From: Pseudomonas turukhanskensis
Lineage (GTDB): Bacteria > Pseudomonadota > Gammaproteobacteria > Pseudomonadales > Pseudomonadaceae
DNA: 64,000 nt
Assembly (NCBI RefSeq): GCF_027922365.1
Contig: NZ_BSFN01000004.1
Location: 310,001 to 374,000 of the forward strand
Direction: 5' to 3'
Position numbers and translations under genes: made by a program. Of this stretch, positions 34,613 through 43,831 are shown one piece after another; position 1 is the first letter of the stretch; every line of letters starts with the position of its first letter. Below the pieces are notes generated by a model. That model was given only the letters and a program-made list of their open reading frames with translations, had not been told where the DNA came from and searched no databases.

Positions 34613-34884
34613 ACCTTATAGATGCAGAATCACGAACTCTGTCGAGTTTGGCGTGCAAAGGCCACATCTGAATTCGGGGGCTCGTAGCGGAAGTGGACCC
34701 CGTGTACGATTTATTAGGGCATGAGGCCCGAATGGTGAGTTAGAGCGAGTTCACGCGTATGCACGCGGTCGATCTATTTTGTTCAATTACCTTCTTCGGA
34801 CGACGCTCTCGTCTAAGCTTGCCACTGTTCTTTTTGCAACACGGTGAGTCGCGTTAGCGGCAGCGCGTTAGGCGCTGCACGGAT

Positions 34885-37800
34885 ATGGCTCGAGAAAAAT
34901 CATTTGGGCGTATTAATCAAGAGCGTTTGCGTGTGACGAAAATTACCAATTGGATGGTCGATAATCGTGTGCCAGTGCTGCTTGGCATGTTGTTGTTTTC
35001 CTGCGTCATCGGCTTTGCAGCGAGTGAGTCTTACCGGTTGATGGTCGAGTCCCGTTTTCGCAGTGCCGAACAGGCGCTTGTCCGGGAGAATGCATCCAGC
35101 CTTGAGAGCCTGACGCTTAACGGAAAAGGTATGGGGGCGCTCTTGCTCGCAGGTTCGTTGAACCCATCGGTAAGAACAGCGTCGCTGGAAACACACGTAA
35201 GGCACGCCCGTCAGTTCAACATCGCCCGCCCGGCTCTGCAGGTTATTGCCCGGCGGGTCGGGGCGAGCCTTGTATTTGTTGTGAATGAAAAAGGAATTAT
35301 CACCAGCGATTGGAACAACGAGGGCCAGAATCCTATTGGCGTGGACGTCAGTTATCGCCCTTATTTCATTCAGGCCATGCGTGGTTTGCCCAGCGTACAT
35401 GGTGGCGTCAGCTCGGTGACCGGGCGACTGGTGTACTACGTGGCGGCGCCAGTGTACCTGGAGGCCAATGGCCCGGAAGTGACGGGTGCTGTAGTCGGCA
35501 GCTTCGAGGCCAGCGAGTTAGGTGAGTTCGTCGTAAGCGATGGCACACGCTCTGGACTTCTTATCTCACCACAGGGCGTAGTTTTTGCAGCCGGGCGTTC
35601 CGAGTGGCGGCTCAATACGGTCGGCGCCATGACGCCTGAACGACTGCAGAGCATTGCGCAAAGTAAACAGTTCGGGCGTTATTTTGATGACCCACAGCAA
35701 GTAAGCGCTTTGCCTTTCGATTTGAATGAGAAGGTTGTCCGGCTTGATAAGCAGAGGTATGCGGTGTCTTCGGCGCTGGTGGATTGGAATGATCCAAGTG
35801 GCAAGTGGCGGCTGGTGACGATCAGTGACCTGGCCCCGGTCTACAACTGGCGTGAAGGTTTTGTAATTGCCTTGCTCACCGCTTGGGCCAGCGGGCTGTT
35901 GTTCTGGTTCGCTTTGCGACGAGCGACTGACATGCGCCGCCGACGCAGCGATTCGGAAGAAATCGCTCGCCAGCATCAACGTCTGCAGTTAGTGCTGGAT
36001 AACGCGCCAGTGGCCGTGTGCATTCTCACCGATGACCTCCAACCGGGCACCGAGGGCATTGTGCGTTTTGTTAACCCGTTGTTTACCAACACCTTCAATG
36101 TCCGTGTGGATGCACCCATGCCAAGTCTGTTTGTTCGCCCCGATGAGCGAGAGACGCTTCGTGACTGGCTACGTGAGGAAGGAGTGGTGGCGCAGCACGA
36201 AAGCCAGGTGATCGACAACAACAATCAGGTTCGGGATGTACTTATCAATTTTGTGCGCATCGACTTTCTTGGCGAGATGGGAACACTTGGCTGGATGATC
36301 GATATCACCGAGCAAAAAGTCGCGGAACGGGAAATGCAGAACGCGATGAACGCCGTCGAAGCCGCAAGCAAGATCAAGGGCGAGTTTCTCGCCAACATGA
36401 GCCATGAAATCCGTACGCCGATGAACGCCATTCTGGGAATGTCGTCTTTGGCGCTTCAAGGAGAGCTCCATTCAGTTCAGCGAAATTACATTGAGAAGGT
36501 CCATCAAGCGGCCACCTCGCTGCTGAGTGTCATCAACGACATTCTGGACTTTAGCAAGCTGGAATCGGCCAAGATGGTAATCGAACGTGCGCAGTTCGAC
36601 CTGGAGGATGTATTTGACGATCTTTCCAACGCCATCAGCCTTCGCGCGGGTCAGAAAAATCTCGAGCTGCTGTATGACATCCGTGCCGAAGTTCCACGCA
36701 ACCTGTCGGGCGATCGCCTGCGCCTTGCCCAAGTACTGATCAACTTGGCTAATAACGCGGTCAAGTTCACCGAGCGCGGTGAGGTCGTGGTGGGGGTGGA
36801 AGCCACTGCGTTGTCCGGCAGCCAACTCACCTTGCATTTCTGGGTTTCCGATACCGGCATCGGCTTGACCGAAGAACACAAAGGCAAGCTGTTCAACAGC
36901 TTTACCCAGGCCGACTCTTCCACCACCCGGCGTTTCGGCGGCAGTGGTCTCGGCCTGGTTATCTCCAAACAGTTAGTGGAGTTGATGGGCGGCCGCATCT
37001 GGGTGGACTCGCGTTTTGGCGTAGGCTCCACCTTCCATTTCGAGGTCAATATCGAATGCCTGACGCCTGCTGATGCCCCCGTTGTCCCTGAGCTGCAGGG
37101 TCGTCGCGTGTTGCTGGTTGACGACAATGCCAGCGCGCGCGCCATCGTGGGGGCGATGGCAAATGTGACCGGGTTGTACGTCGACGAGGCGGCCAACGGT
37201 ATCGATGGGTTGATCTGTGTAGATGAAGCCGAGCTGAGCGACCAGGCCTATGACTTGATCCTGATGGACTGGCAAATGCCGATCATGGACGGCCTGCAAT
37301 GTGTCGAGCTTATTCGCCAGCGCTCCCATCACCTTGGCGTGAGAGTGATCATGATGGCCGCTCCCGGTTTAGAGGAATCGTGCCAGTCGGCGATACAGCA
37401 CCAGGGAGTTTCGTTTGAAAGCGTATTGGCCAAACCCATCACGCCTGGCCAATTGCTGAGGGCTGTCAGCAACGTGCTGAGTAGCCCGCGTGCTGTCGCC
37501 AGCGAACCAGCCAGTCAGCAGGAAATTGCCGACAATGTGCGTGTACAGCTGGCGGGCAATCGCATCCTGCTGGTGGAAGACAATGAAATGAATCAGGAGC
37601 TGGCGGTCGCGCTGTTGGCGCAAGCCGGCGTGGCGGTGGTTGTGGCCGCGAATGGGCAGCTCGCTCTGGATATTCTGGCGGTGGATCAGGCGTTCGGCTG
37701 CGTGCTGATGGATTGTCAGATGCCCGTTATGGATGGCTACACCGCCACGCGGAACATTCGCGCCAACCACGCGACGCAAGCGCTGCCGGTCATTGCCATG

Positions 37801-38325
37801 ACTGCCAGCGCCATGAAAGGCGACATGGAAAAAGCGTTGGCTGCGGGTATGGACGATTACATCACCAAGCCGCTCGATGTCGCCAGGATGTTCGCCATTA
37901 TCAGCAAGTGGATCAGACCGGTCGCGCAGCCGTCTGCCGCATCATTGCCTGAATCATCTGCCGAAGCGCCTGCTAGCTTGCCATCAATACCTGGCGTCGA
38001 TGTGACGGCCGGCATGGCCGTGTGTATGAACAATCTTGAGCTTTACACCCGAATGCTCGGGATGTTTGTGGAACAGGCACAGACCTTCGAGGCACAGTTC
38101 TGCGCGCAAGCTGAAAAGGGTGACAGCGTGGCGATGATTCGTCTGGCACACACGCTCAAGGGCACCGCTGCCAATATTGGTGCGAGCGCTGTGCAGCGCG
38201 CGGCGGAATCGTTGCAACAAGCGTGTGAGCAAGATGCCAGCGCCAACAGCGTTAGCGGGCCGTTGCAACAGGTGGTGGATGAGTTGGCGCTTATTGTCCG
38301 TAGCGTGCAGGGCGTCGAGCTGTAG
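34885..38325 (+). CDS. Cache-PAS hybrid sensor histidine kinase with two receivers and Hpt
   Basis: A 1146-residue unorthodox kinase. Helix 1 is near residues 31-50 (VLLGMLLFSCVIGFAAS). A periplasmic dCache-like domain spans about 55-335 (ITSDWNNEGQNPIGVDVSYRPYF). Helix 2 is near 340-358 and a PAS domain lies at about 370-480. His507 is in MSHEIRTPMNAIL, then an ATPase domain. Receiver 1 has Asp795 (LMDWQMPIMDG), receiver 2 has Asp943 (LMDCQMPVMDG) and the Hpt has His1089 (AHTLKGTAANIG). All relay residues are present. The sensor domain is distinct from the BvgS-type protein next door. The ribosome site before 34885 is weak, so the start is less certain. Confidence 0.88.
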   Translation: MAREKSFGRINQERLRVTKITNWMVDNRVPVLLGMLLFSCVIGFAASESYRLMVESRFRSAEQALVRENASSLESLTLNGKGMGALLLAGSLNPSVRTASLETHVRHARQFNIARPALQVIARRVGASLVFVVNEKGIITSDWNNEGQNPIGVDVSYRPYFIQAMRGLPSVHGGVSSVTGRLVYYVAAPVYLEANGPEVTGAVVGSFEASELGEFVVSDGTRSGLLISPQGVVFAAGRSEWRLNTVGAMTPERLQSIAQSKQFGRYFDDPQQVSALPFDLNEKVVRLDKQRYAVSSALVDWNDPSGKWRLVTISDLAPVYNWREGFVIALLTAWASGLLFWFALRRATDMRRRRSDSEEIARQHQRLQLVLDNAPVAVCILTDDLQPGTEGIVRFVNPLFTNTFNVRVDAPMPSLFVRPDERETLRDWLREEGVVAQHESQVIDNNNQVRDVLINFVRIDFLGEMGTLGWMIDITEQKVAEREMQNAMNAVEAASKIKGEFLANMSHEIRTPMNAILGMSSLALQGELHSVQRNYIEKVHQAATSLLSVINDILDFSKLESAKMVIERAQFDLEDVFDDLSNAISLRAGQKNLELLYDIRAEVPRNLSGDRLRLAQVLINLANNAVKFTERGEVVVGVEATALSGSQLTLHFWVSDTGIGLTEEHKGKLFNSFTQADSSTTRRFGGSGLGLVISKQLVELMGGRIWVDSRFGVGSTFHFEVNIECLTPADAPVVPELQGRRVLLVDDNASARAIVGAMANVTGLYVDEAANGIDGLICVDEAELSDQAYDLILMDWQMPIMDGLQCVELIRQRSHHLGVRVIMMAAPGLEESCQSAIQHQGVSFESVLAKPITPGQLLRAVSNVLSSPRAVASEPASQQEIADNVRVQLAGNRILLVEDNEMNQELAVALLAQAGVAVVVAANGQLALDILAVDQAFGCVLMDCQMPVMDGYTATRNIRANHATQALPVIAMTASAMKGDMEKALAAGMDDYITKPLDVARMFAIISKWIRPVAQPSAASLPESSAEAPASLPSIPGVDVTAGMAVCMNNLELYTRMLGMFVEQAQTFEAQFCAQAEKGDSVAMIRLAHTLKGTAANIGASAVQRAAESLQQACEQDASANSVSGPLQQVVDELALIVRSVQGVEL

Positions 38326-38413
38326 ATTCCTACACGGATGTAGGGGGTATCCGGCTTTTTCAGTTTGCCCGCTTGGTGACACTGGTGCGGTCCTCTTCCG
38401 ACGAGCCAACGCC

Positions 38414-38758
38414 ATGCTGCCAAAAACTTTGCGCATTCTTATTGCCGACGCTAACCAGCAATTGCGTCTTTCTGTTGAAAAGCTGATCAATCACGCAGGT
38501 TGCTACGGCGTAGGTGTCGTAGCAACCGCTGACGAGTTGAAGGCCTTATTGGGCTTCCCGGGCCGACCGTTCGATGTGGTGCTGGTCAATTGCCGCCTGC
38601 TTGATCAAGCGAGTACCGACACCCTGGATTTGCTGCAGCAACACAGCAATGTGGTGCTGTACCGCAACGGGCTATATTCCGGCCACATGGCCGACCCTCA
38701 TTCGGCAATCCGTGAAGGACTGTGCGGCCTGCCAAGTGCGGTGCCCGGCCTGCACTGA
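38414..38758 (+). CDS. Short stand-alone receiver-like protein lacking the phosphoacceptor
   Basis: A 114-residue protein with the beginning of a receiver fold (KTLRILIADANQQLRLSVEKLINHAG). The phosphoacceptor position is Asn59 (VVLVNCRLLDQ). The last part is short and lacks the conserved Thr/Lys end of a receiver. Gene position and the RILIADAN opening resemble the Asn53 protein of the facing operon. It lies 88 bp after the Cache-type kinase on the same strand. Function is unknown; I infer an adaptor or decoy for the kinase. Confidence 0.65.
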   Translation: MLPKTLRILIADANQQLRLSVEKLINHAGCYGVGVVATADELKALLGFPGRPFDVVLVNCRLLDQASTDTLDLLQQHSNVVLYRNGLYSGHMADPHSAIREGLCGLPSAVPGLH

Positions 38759-38770
38759 GCCTTATGTGCG

Positions 38771-39541
38771 TCAGGAGTAAATGGCCGAGTGGTGAGGATA
38801 GTCCGCCGTACGCGCGCCGATGATCATCTCACTCACCCAACTGGTCAGAATTGAGGTGTAGGCCTTCTGGTCGCTGTCCTGGCTGAGGGCATGGTCAGCG
38901 CCATCCACCATTCGATGCGTGAGCGAATGGGCTTTTTCAAAGGCCGCGCGGTAGCTCATCAGTGTGGTGTGGGGCACGTAGTCATCATGTTCGGACTCCA
39001 CCAACAGCACATCGCCGGTAAACCGCGAGCAACAAGCCAACGCCCGGTTCTGCTCGGGCAGGCACAGGGTCCGGCGGTAGCGGGCCAGGCGTTCGCGGTC
39101 CAGCAGTTGTTTGGGCAGTGTCCATTCTTCGTCCCAATACAGCGCCGGCACCCGCAGCGCCAGCCAGCGGACGGGGCGAATGTCGGTGAGAAAAGCCGCA
39201 AGATAACCGCCGTAGCTGCTACCAATGACCGCGATTTTTTCCGGGTCGATGGCGGGGTGCCGTGCGAGCTGATCGTAGGCGGCCACGATATCGGCCAGGT
39301 TCTGTTCCCGCGTCACTGTCTGCTTGCTGCCCGAGGTGCGTTCATGGCCGCGCAAGTCGAAGGTCAGGCACACACAGCCAAACCCGGCAATCCCTTTGGC
39401 CCGCGCCAGGTCACGCTGCTGACTGCCGCCCCAACCATGTACAAACAATATTCCCGGGACTTTCTGCTCGGGCGACATCAGGGTGCCGGCGATCACTTCA
39501 TCATCCACGTGGATGTCCACGGTTTGGCTATGGGCAGGCAT
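38771..39541 (-). CDS. Alpha/beta hydrolase (dienelactone hydrolase-like)
   Basis: A 256-residue cytoplasmic hydrolase. The nucleophile elbow is GSSYGG (IAVIGSSYGGYLAAF), the oxyanion segment FVHGWGGSQQ, the acid LLVESEHDDYVP and the His GADHALS. No signal peptide is seen. It overlaps the 3' end of the DUF3182 gene by 14 bp, and AAGG lies 9 bases before its ATG inside that gene, so the two are co-translated. The substrate is unknown. Confidence 0.85.
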   Translation of the reverse strand: MPAHSQTVDIHVDDEVIAGTLMSPEQKVPGILFVHGWGGSQQRDLARAKGIAGFGCVCLTFDLRGHERTSGSKQTVTREQNLADIVAAYDQLARHPAIDPEKIAVIGSSYGGYLAAFLTDIRPVRWLALRVPALYWDEEWTLPKQLLDRERLARYRRTLCLPEQNRALACCSRFTGDVLLVESEHDDYVPHTTLMSYRAAFEKAHSLTHRMVDGADHALSQDSDQKAYTSILTSWVSEMIIGARTADYPHHSAIYS

Positions 39542-40631
39542 AGGGTTCGACCTTTACGAATTTGCTGAGGGTGCCGTGGGGCGGTACGGCGCCGTGATAA
39601 AGACGTTGTGCGTTGGCTGGCGTATCAGCGCCGTAGGTTTCGTAGGTGCTGGCCCGCAACCGTTGCAGAGCGGGGTCGTGATAGAACGCTTCCAGTGCAA
39701 ATATCTCGGCGGCACTGGCACCGCCAATTCGCCACGACTGCTCCAGAACACCGGAGCGCTCTTCGCCGAGCGAATCAATGCCCTGGGCGATATCGTAGTT
39801 GCGCCGGGAGGCCACCAGCCCCAGGCAGTCGAGTGCAGCCTGCTCGTAGCGCACGGCCTGCTCTATGGCCAAGTGCAGGGCAGGGGACAAGGGCAGGGCG
39901 CCCAGCTGGTCGTAATCGCCACGCACCAAAATCAGGTCCGAGCCGCCGTATACCTCGGCGCCGCTGTCATCCTGGGTCAGGCGCTGGGTGCCGCAGTAAC
40001 TGGCTGTGATGCCGGCTACCAGTACCTGGCCCACACTGAAGGTCACTACTTCCTTCAAGTGCTCTTCCAACACCAACCCCCAGTTGCCGACCTCCACGGC
40101 ATCCTGATTGAGCAGGCAGCTCGTCAATTGCTGCGCATCTTCAATCAGCTCCTGCCCCCGCCCGGCCTTGCCGCGCACCGGTTTTATTCTCAGCGGGCCA
40201 TGGGCCAGAAGTGTGAGGCCGGCGCGTTCGGCGTCGGCCAGATCAAACACGGTAAAGCCGCGCAGGACGGCGCTGCTGGCCTGCTCGTCGAAGCGCTCGC
40301 TCCAGCCCTCTACCACTGCAGCAGGGTGCTCGATCAGTGGGTGGCTGATGGCCTTGGTGGCCATAAAGGGATACGGCACGGCGCCGCCAAAGAAGTTGGC
40401 CTCGTGGCGGATGCCCAGCGCTTGCATCTGTTCGCTGCCTATGACGGTTTCGTCTGGTATCCAGTAAACCGTTGCTGACGGCGTGAGGTCGGCCTGTAGC
40501 GGTACATTCAGCATCGCGGCGATCTTTTTCGCTAGCGTGAGCTGCACATCCTGCTCGTGTTCCGGGGGCTGACTGCCCAGGTGTAACAGGGCCACGGCGC
40601 TTTGGGCGGTTTTAACCTTGCGGTCGTCCAT
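39528..40631 (-). CDS. DUF3182 family protein
   Basis: A 367-residue cytoplasmic protein of the DUF3182 family. It has an ATP-grasp-like look, with 'RIKPVRGKAGRG' (a candidate nucleotide-binding loop) and 'WGLVLEEHL'. The start ATG at 40631 is preceded by AAGGAG; the longer frame extends antisense into triC and is spurious. Pairing with an alpha/beta hydrolase gene is its stable context. A ligase-type reaction is only a suggestion from the fold-like motifs. Confidence 0.8.
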   Translation of the reverse strand: MDDRKVKTAQSAVALLHLGSQPPEHEQDVQLTLAKKIAAMLNVPLQADLTPSATVYWIPDETVIGSEQMQALGIRHEANFFGGAVPYPFMATKAISHPLIEHPAAVVEGWSERFDEQASSAVLRGFTVFDLADAERAGLTLLAHGPLRIKPVRGKAGRGQELIEDAQQLTSCLLNQDAVEVGNWGLVLEEHLKEVVTFSVGQVLVAGITASYCGTQRLTQDDSGAEVYGGSDLILVRGDYDQLGALPLSPALHLAIEQAVRYEQAALDCLGLVASRRNYDIAQGIDSLGEERSGVLEQSWRIGGASAAEIFALEAFYHDPALQRLRASTYETYGADTPANAQRLYHGAVPPHGTLSKFVKVEPYACP

Positions 40632-40720
40632 CGCAGAGCTCCTTGTATACGCCGGCGATTGAGGGCCAAGCCTTTCTCTAGGTGGGAAAGACTGGCCGGC
40701 CATCGGTTCCGCCTTTTGGA

Positions 40721-43700
40721 TCAATGGTGCGTAGCGAGCTCTCCCTGCACGGAAGATTCCTTGATACGGTAGGTGGCCACATACAGGGCCGGCAAAAACA
40801 GCAACGTCAGCAGCGTGGCGCTGATAATGCCGCCGATCATGGCGAAGGCCATGGGGCCCCAAAACACCTCACGGGCGATGGGAATCATGCCCAGGCTCGC
40901 GGCTGCCGCCGTCAGCAGAATCGGTCGGGTGCGGTGGTGAGTGGCTTCGATCACCGCGTCCCACGGCTCGGCGCCTGCGTCGCGGAATTCGTCGATCTGG
41001 GTCACCAGAATCACCGAGTTACGGATGATGATGCCGATCAGCGCCAGCACCCCCAGAATCGCCACAAAGCCAAGCGGCGTGCCGGTTGGTAGCAAGGCTG
41101 CCACCACGCCGATAAGCCCGAGCGGCGCGACGCTGGCGACCAGAAATAGCTTCTTCACGCTTTGCAGCTGAATCATCAGAAAGGTCGCCATCAGAAACAG
41201 CATCAGTGGTATGACCTTGCCAATCGGCCCTTGCGCCTTCCCGCTTTCCTCCACGGTGCCGCCCGGTTTAATGCTGTAGGACTTCGGCAACTTGGCAGCG
41301 AATTCGTCGATCTTGGGCTGCAACGCGGCCATAAGGTCCGTGGGCTGTTTATCACCGTGCACGCTGGCTTTAAGGGTGATGGTGGGCTTGCGATCACGGC
41401 GCCAGACCAGGGGTTGTTCCAGCTCGTAACTCACGGTCGCGAACGCGCGCAGGGGAATCGAGGTGCCCCGCGGGGTGGTGATCTGCAAGTTCTCCAGGGT
41501 TTCTGGCGCCCTGCGTTCGGCTTCCTGGGAACGGCCCACCACATTGATCAGATAAATGCTGTCGCGCACCTGGGTGACATTGGCGCCCGTCACCACGCCA
41601 TTCATCACCTGCGCCACATCTTGCGAGGACAGGCCCAGTTGCCGCGCCTTGTCCTGGGCCACGTCAATCTTCAGCACCCGGCCAGGCTCGTTCCAGTCGT
41701 AAATCATGTCGCCAATATTGGCGTTACCGTCCAGTAAGCCGGCCACCTGCATGGCGTATTCGCGCACCTTGTCGATGTCCGGCCCGCTGATGCGGTATTG
41801 AATTGGCCGGCCCACCGGCGGCCCCATTTCCAGCGGTTGCACCAGGGTGCTGATGCCGACAAAGTCTTCGCGTAGCCGCCGTTTCAGTTTGGCCACCAGG
41901 CGTTGGCGAGCCTCGAGGTCGTTGCTGACGATCACCAGCTGGGCATAGAAGGGGTTCTGCAGTTGCTGGTCCAGCGGCAAGTAAAAGCGCGCGGCGCCTT
42001 CGCCGATATAAGTGCTCCAGCGCTGAATATCCTCATCGCCCTTGAGCGTGGCTTCCAGGCGGTCCACCACCTGGCGGGTTTCTTCCACGCTGCTGTTTTG
42101 CGGCAGGTTCAGGTCCACCAGCAATTCGGGCCGGTCGGAGGAGGGGAAGAACTGCTGCTGCACAAATTGCATCAACACAATCGAGGTGGCGAACAGCGCC
42201 ACCGTCAGGCCGATGCTTAGCCAGCGGTGGCGCATCGTCCATTTCAGACCACGGTCCATACCCCGCGTAAGACGTCCGGGCTTTTTATCCTTTTTATGGC
42301 TAAGGGACTTGGGCAGCACGTGCACGGCAATCACCGGCGCAAACAGCACCGCTACCAGCCACGACACCAAGAGTGCCACGGCAATAACCGCGAACAGGGT
42401 GAAGGTGTATTCGCCGGCGGAGCTGGCGTTCAGCCCAATCGGCACAAAGCCGGCCACGGTCACCAAGGTGCCGGTCAGCATGGGGAAGGCGGTGGAGGTA
42501 TAGGCAAAGGTCGCGGCCTGGGCGCGGGTGTCACCGGCCTCCAGTCGGGTGACCATCATCTCCACCGTGATCATCGCGTCATCCACCAGCAGGCCGAGGG
42601 CGATGATCAGCGCGCCCAGGGAGATCCGCTGCATGGTGATGCCGCTGTACTCCATAAATACAAACACCATGGCCAGTACCAGCGGAATGGAGCAGGCCAC
42701 CACCAGCCCGGCACGTACGCCCAGGCTGATAAAGCTGACAATCAGCACTATCACCACTGCTTCAAACAACGCGCTGGTAAAACCGCCTACGGCCTTGTCC
42801 ACCACTTCAGCCTGGTTGGACACCTGATGCACGCCCACACCCACCGGCAGCTCGGCAGTTATTTCCTCCATCCGCTGGTGTAACTGCTTGCCAAAGGTCT
42901 GGATATTGCCGCCATCGCGCATGGCCACCGCCAGGCCAATGGCCGGCTGGCCGTTGAAGCGAAACAACGATTCGGGCGGGTCCTGGTAGCGGTGTTCGAT
43001 GGTGGCCAGGTCAGCCAGCCGATAAAACTGCTCATTGACCCGCACATTCACGGCTTGCAGGTCTTGCTGCGAACGGAATTCGCCTGAGGTTCTTACGGAA
43101 ATACGCTCCGGCCCGGCCTCGATCACCCCCGAGGGCGTCACGCTGTTTTGCGCCTGCAAGCTTTGCATCACCTGCGCCTGGTCCAACCCCAGTGCCGCCA
43201 GCTTGCGGGTGGAGAAGTTCAGGTACAGCACCTCATTCTGCTCGCCAATCAGCTGCACCTTGCCCAGGTTCGCCACACTGCGAATATCCAGGCGCACCTG
43301 TTCCACGTAGTCGCGCAGTTGCCGGTAACTCAGGCCGTCGCCGGTAAAGGCGTAGATGCTGCCGAAGACGTCACCGAACTCGTCGTTGAACGACGGGCCC
43401 TGCAACCCTTGGGGAAACTCGCCCTGGATATCGGTGATTTTCTTACGCACCTGGTACCAGATATCCGGGATGTCTTTACCGTCGGTGGTGTCCTTGAGGT
43501 AGACAAATACCGTGGACTCGCCCGGTCGCGTATAGCTTTTCACGTAGTCGAGGGAATCCAGTTCCTCCAGCTTTTTCTCAATGCGGTCGGTGACCTGTTG
43601 CAAAGTGTCGTTCACTGTGGCGCCGGGCCAACGGGTCTGAATCACCATGGTTTTAATGGTGAAGGAGGGGTCTTCCTCACGTCCCAGTTCAAAGTAGGAG

Positions 43701-43831
43701 AAGATCCCCATCACCAGGGACACAGCCATCAGATACCAGACCAGAGACTGATGCCGCAGGGCCCAGTCCGACAGGTTGAAGCCGGTTTTCTCCTGACTCG
43801 GCTGCGGGTGGGTGGTTTCCTCCTGACTCAT
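40721..43831 (-). CDS. triC: RND efflux permease, TriC-like
   Basis: A 1036-residue inner-membrane proton-driven pump of the RND family. The first membrane helix is near residue 32-48, followed by a large periplasmic porter domain. Helix 4 has the proton-relay pair Asp-Asp in LGLLVDDAMITVEMM. A second porter domain and helices 7-12 follow. It is the third gene after two adaptor genes with 4-bp overlaps. This two-adaptor arrangement is that of TriABC, which exports triclosan in P. aeruginosa with OpmH. No outer-membrane channel gene is adjacent, also as in Tri. Substrate here is inferred. Confidence 0.85.
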   Translation of the reverse strand: MSQEETTHPQPSQEKTGFNLSDWALRHQSLVWYLMAVSLVMGIFSYFELGREEDPSFTIKTMVIQTRWPGATVNDTLQQVTDRIEKKLEELDSLDYVKSYTRPGESTVFVYLKDTTDGKDIPDIWYQVRKKITDIQGEFPQGLQGPSFNDEFGDVFGSIYAFTGDGLSYRQLRDYVEQVRLDIRSVANLGKVQLIGEQNEVLYLNFSTRKLAALGLDQAQVMQSLQAQNSVTPSGVIEAGPERISVRTSGEFRSQQDLQAVNVRVNEQFYRLADLATIEHRYQDPPESLFRFNGQPAIGLAVAMRDGGNIQTFGKQLHQRMEEITAELPVGVGVHQVSNQAEVVDKAVGGFTSALFEAVVIVLIVSFISLGVRAGLVVACSIPLVLAMVFVFMEYSGITMQRISLGALIIALGLLVDDAMITVEMMVTRLEAGDTRAQAATFAYTSTAFPMLTGTLVTVAGFVPIGLNASSAGEYTFTLFAVIAVALLVSWLVAVLFAPVIAVHVLPKSLSHKKDKKPGRLTRGMDRGLKWTMRHRWLSIGLTVALFATSIVLMQFVQQQFFPSSDRPELLVDLNLPQNSSVEETRQVVDRLEATLKGDEDIQRWSTYIGEGAARFYLPLDQQLQNPFYAQLVIVSNDLEARQRLVAKLKRRLREDFVGISTLVQPLEMGPPVGRPIQYRISGPDIDKVREYAMQVAGLLDGNANIGDMIYDWNEPGRVLKIDVAQDKARQLGLSSQDVAQVMNGVVTGANVTQVRDSIYLINVVGRSQEAERRAPETLENLQITTPRGTSIPLRAFATVSYELEQPLVWRRDRKPTITLKASVHGDKQPTDLMAALQPKIDEFAAKLPKSYSIKPGGTVEESGKAQGPIGKVIPLMLFLMATFLMIQLQSVKKLFLVASVAPLGLIGVVAALLPTGTPLGFVAILGVLALIGIIIRNSVILVTQIDEFRDAGAEPWDAVIEATHHRTRPILLTAAAASLGMIPIAREVFWGPMAFAMIGGIISATLLTLLFLPALYVATYRIKESSVQGELATHH

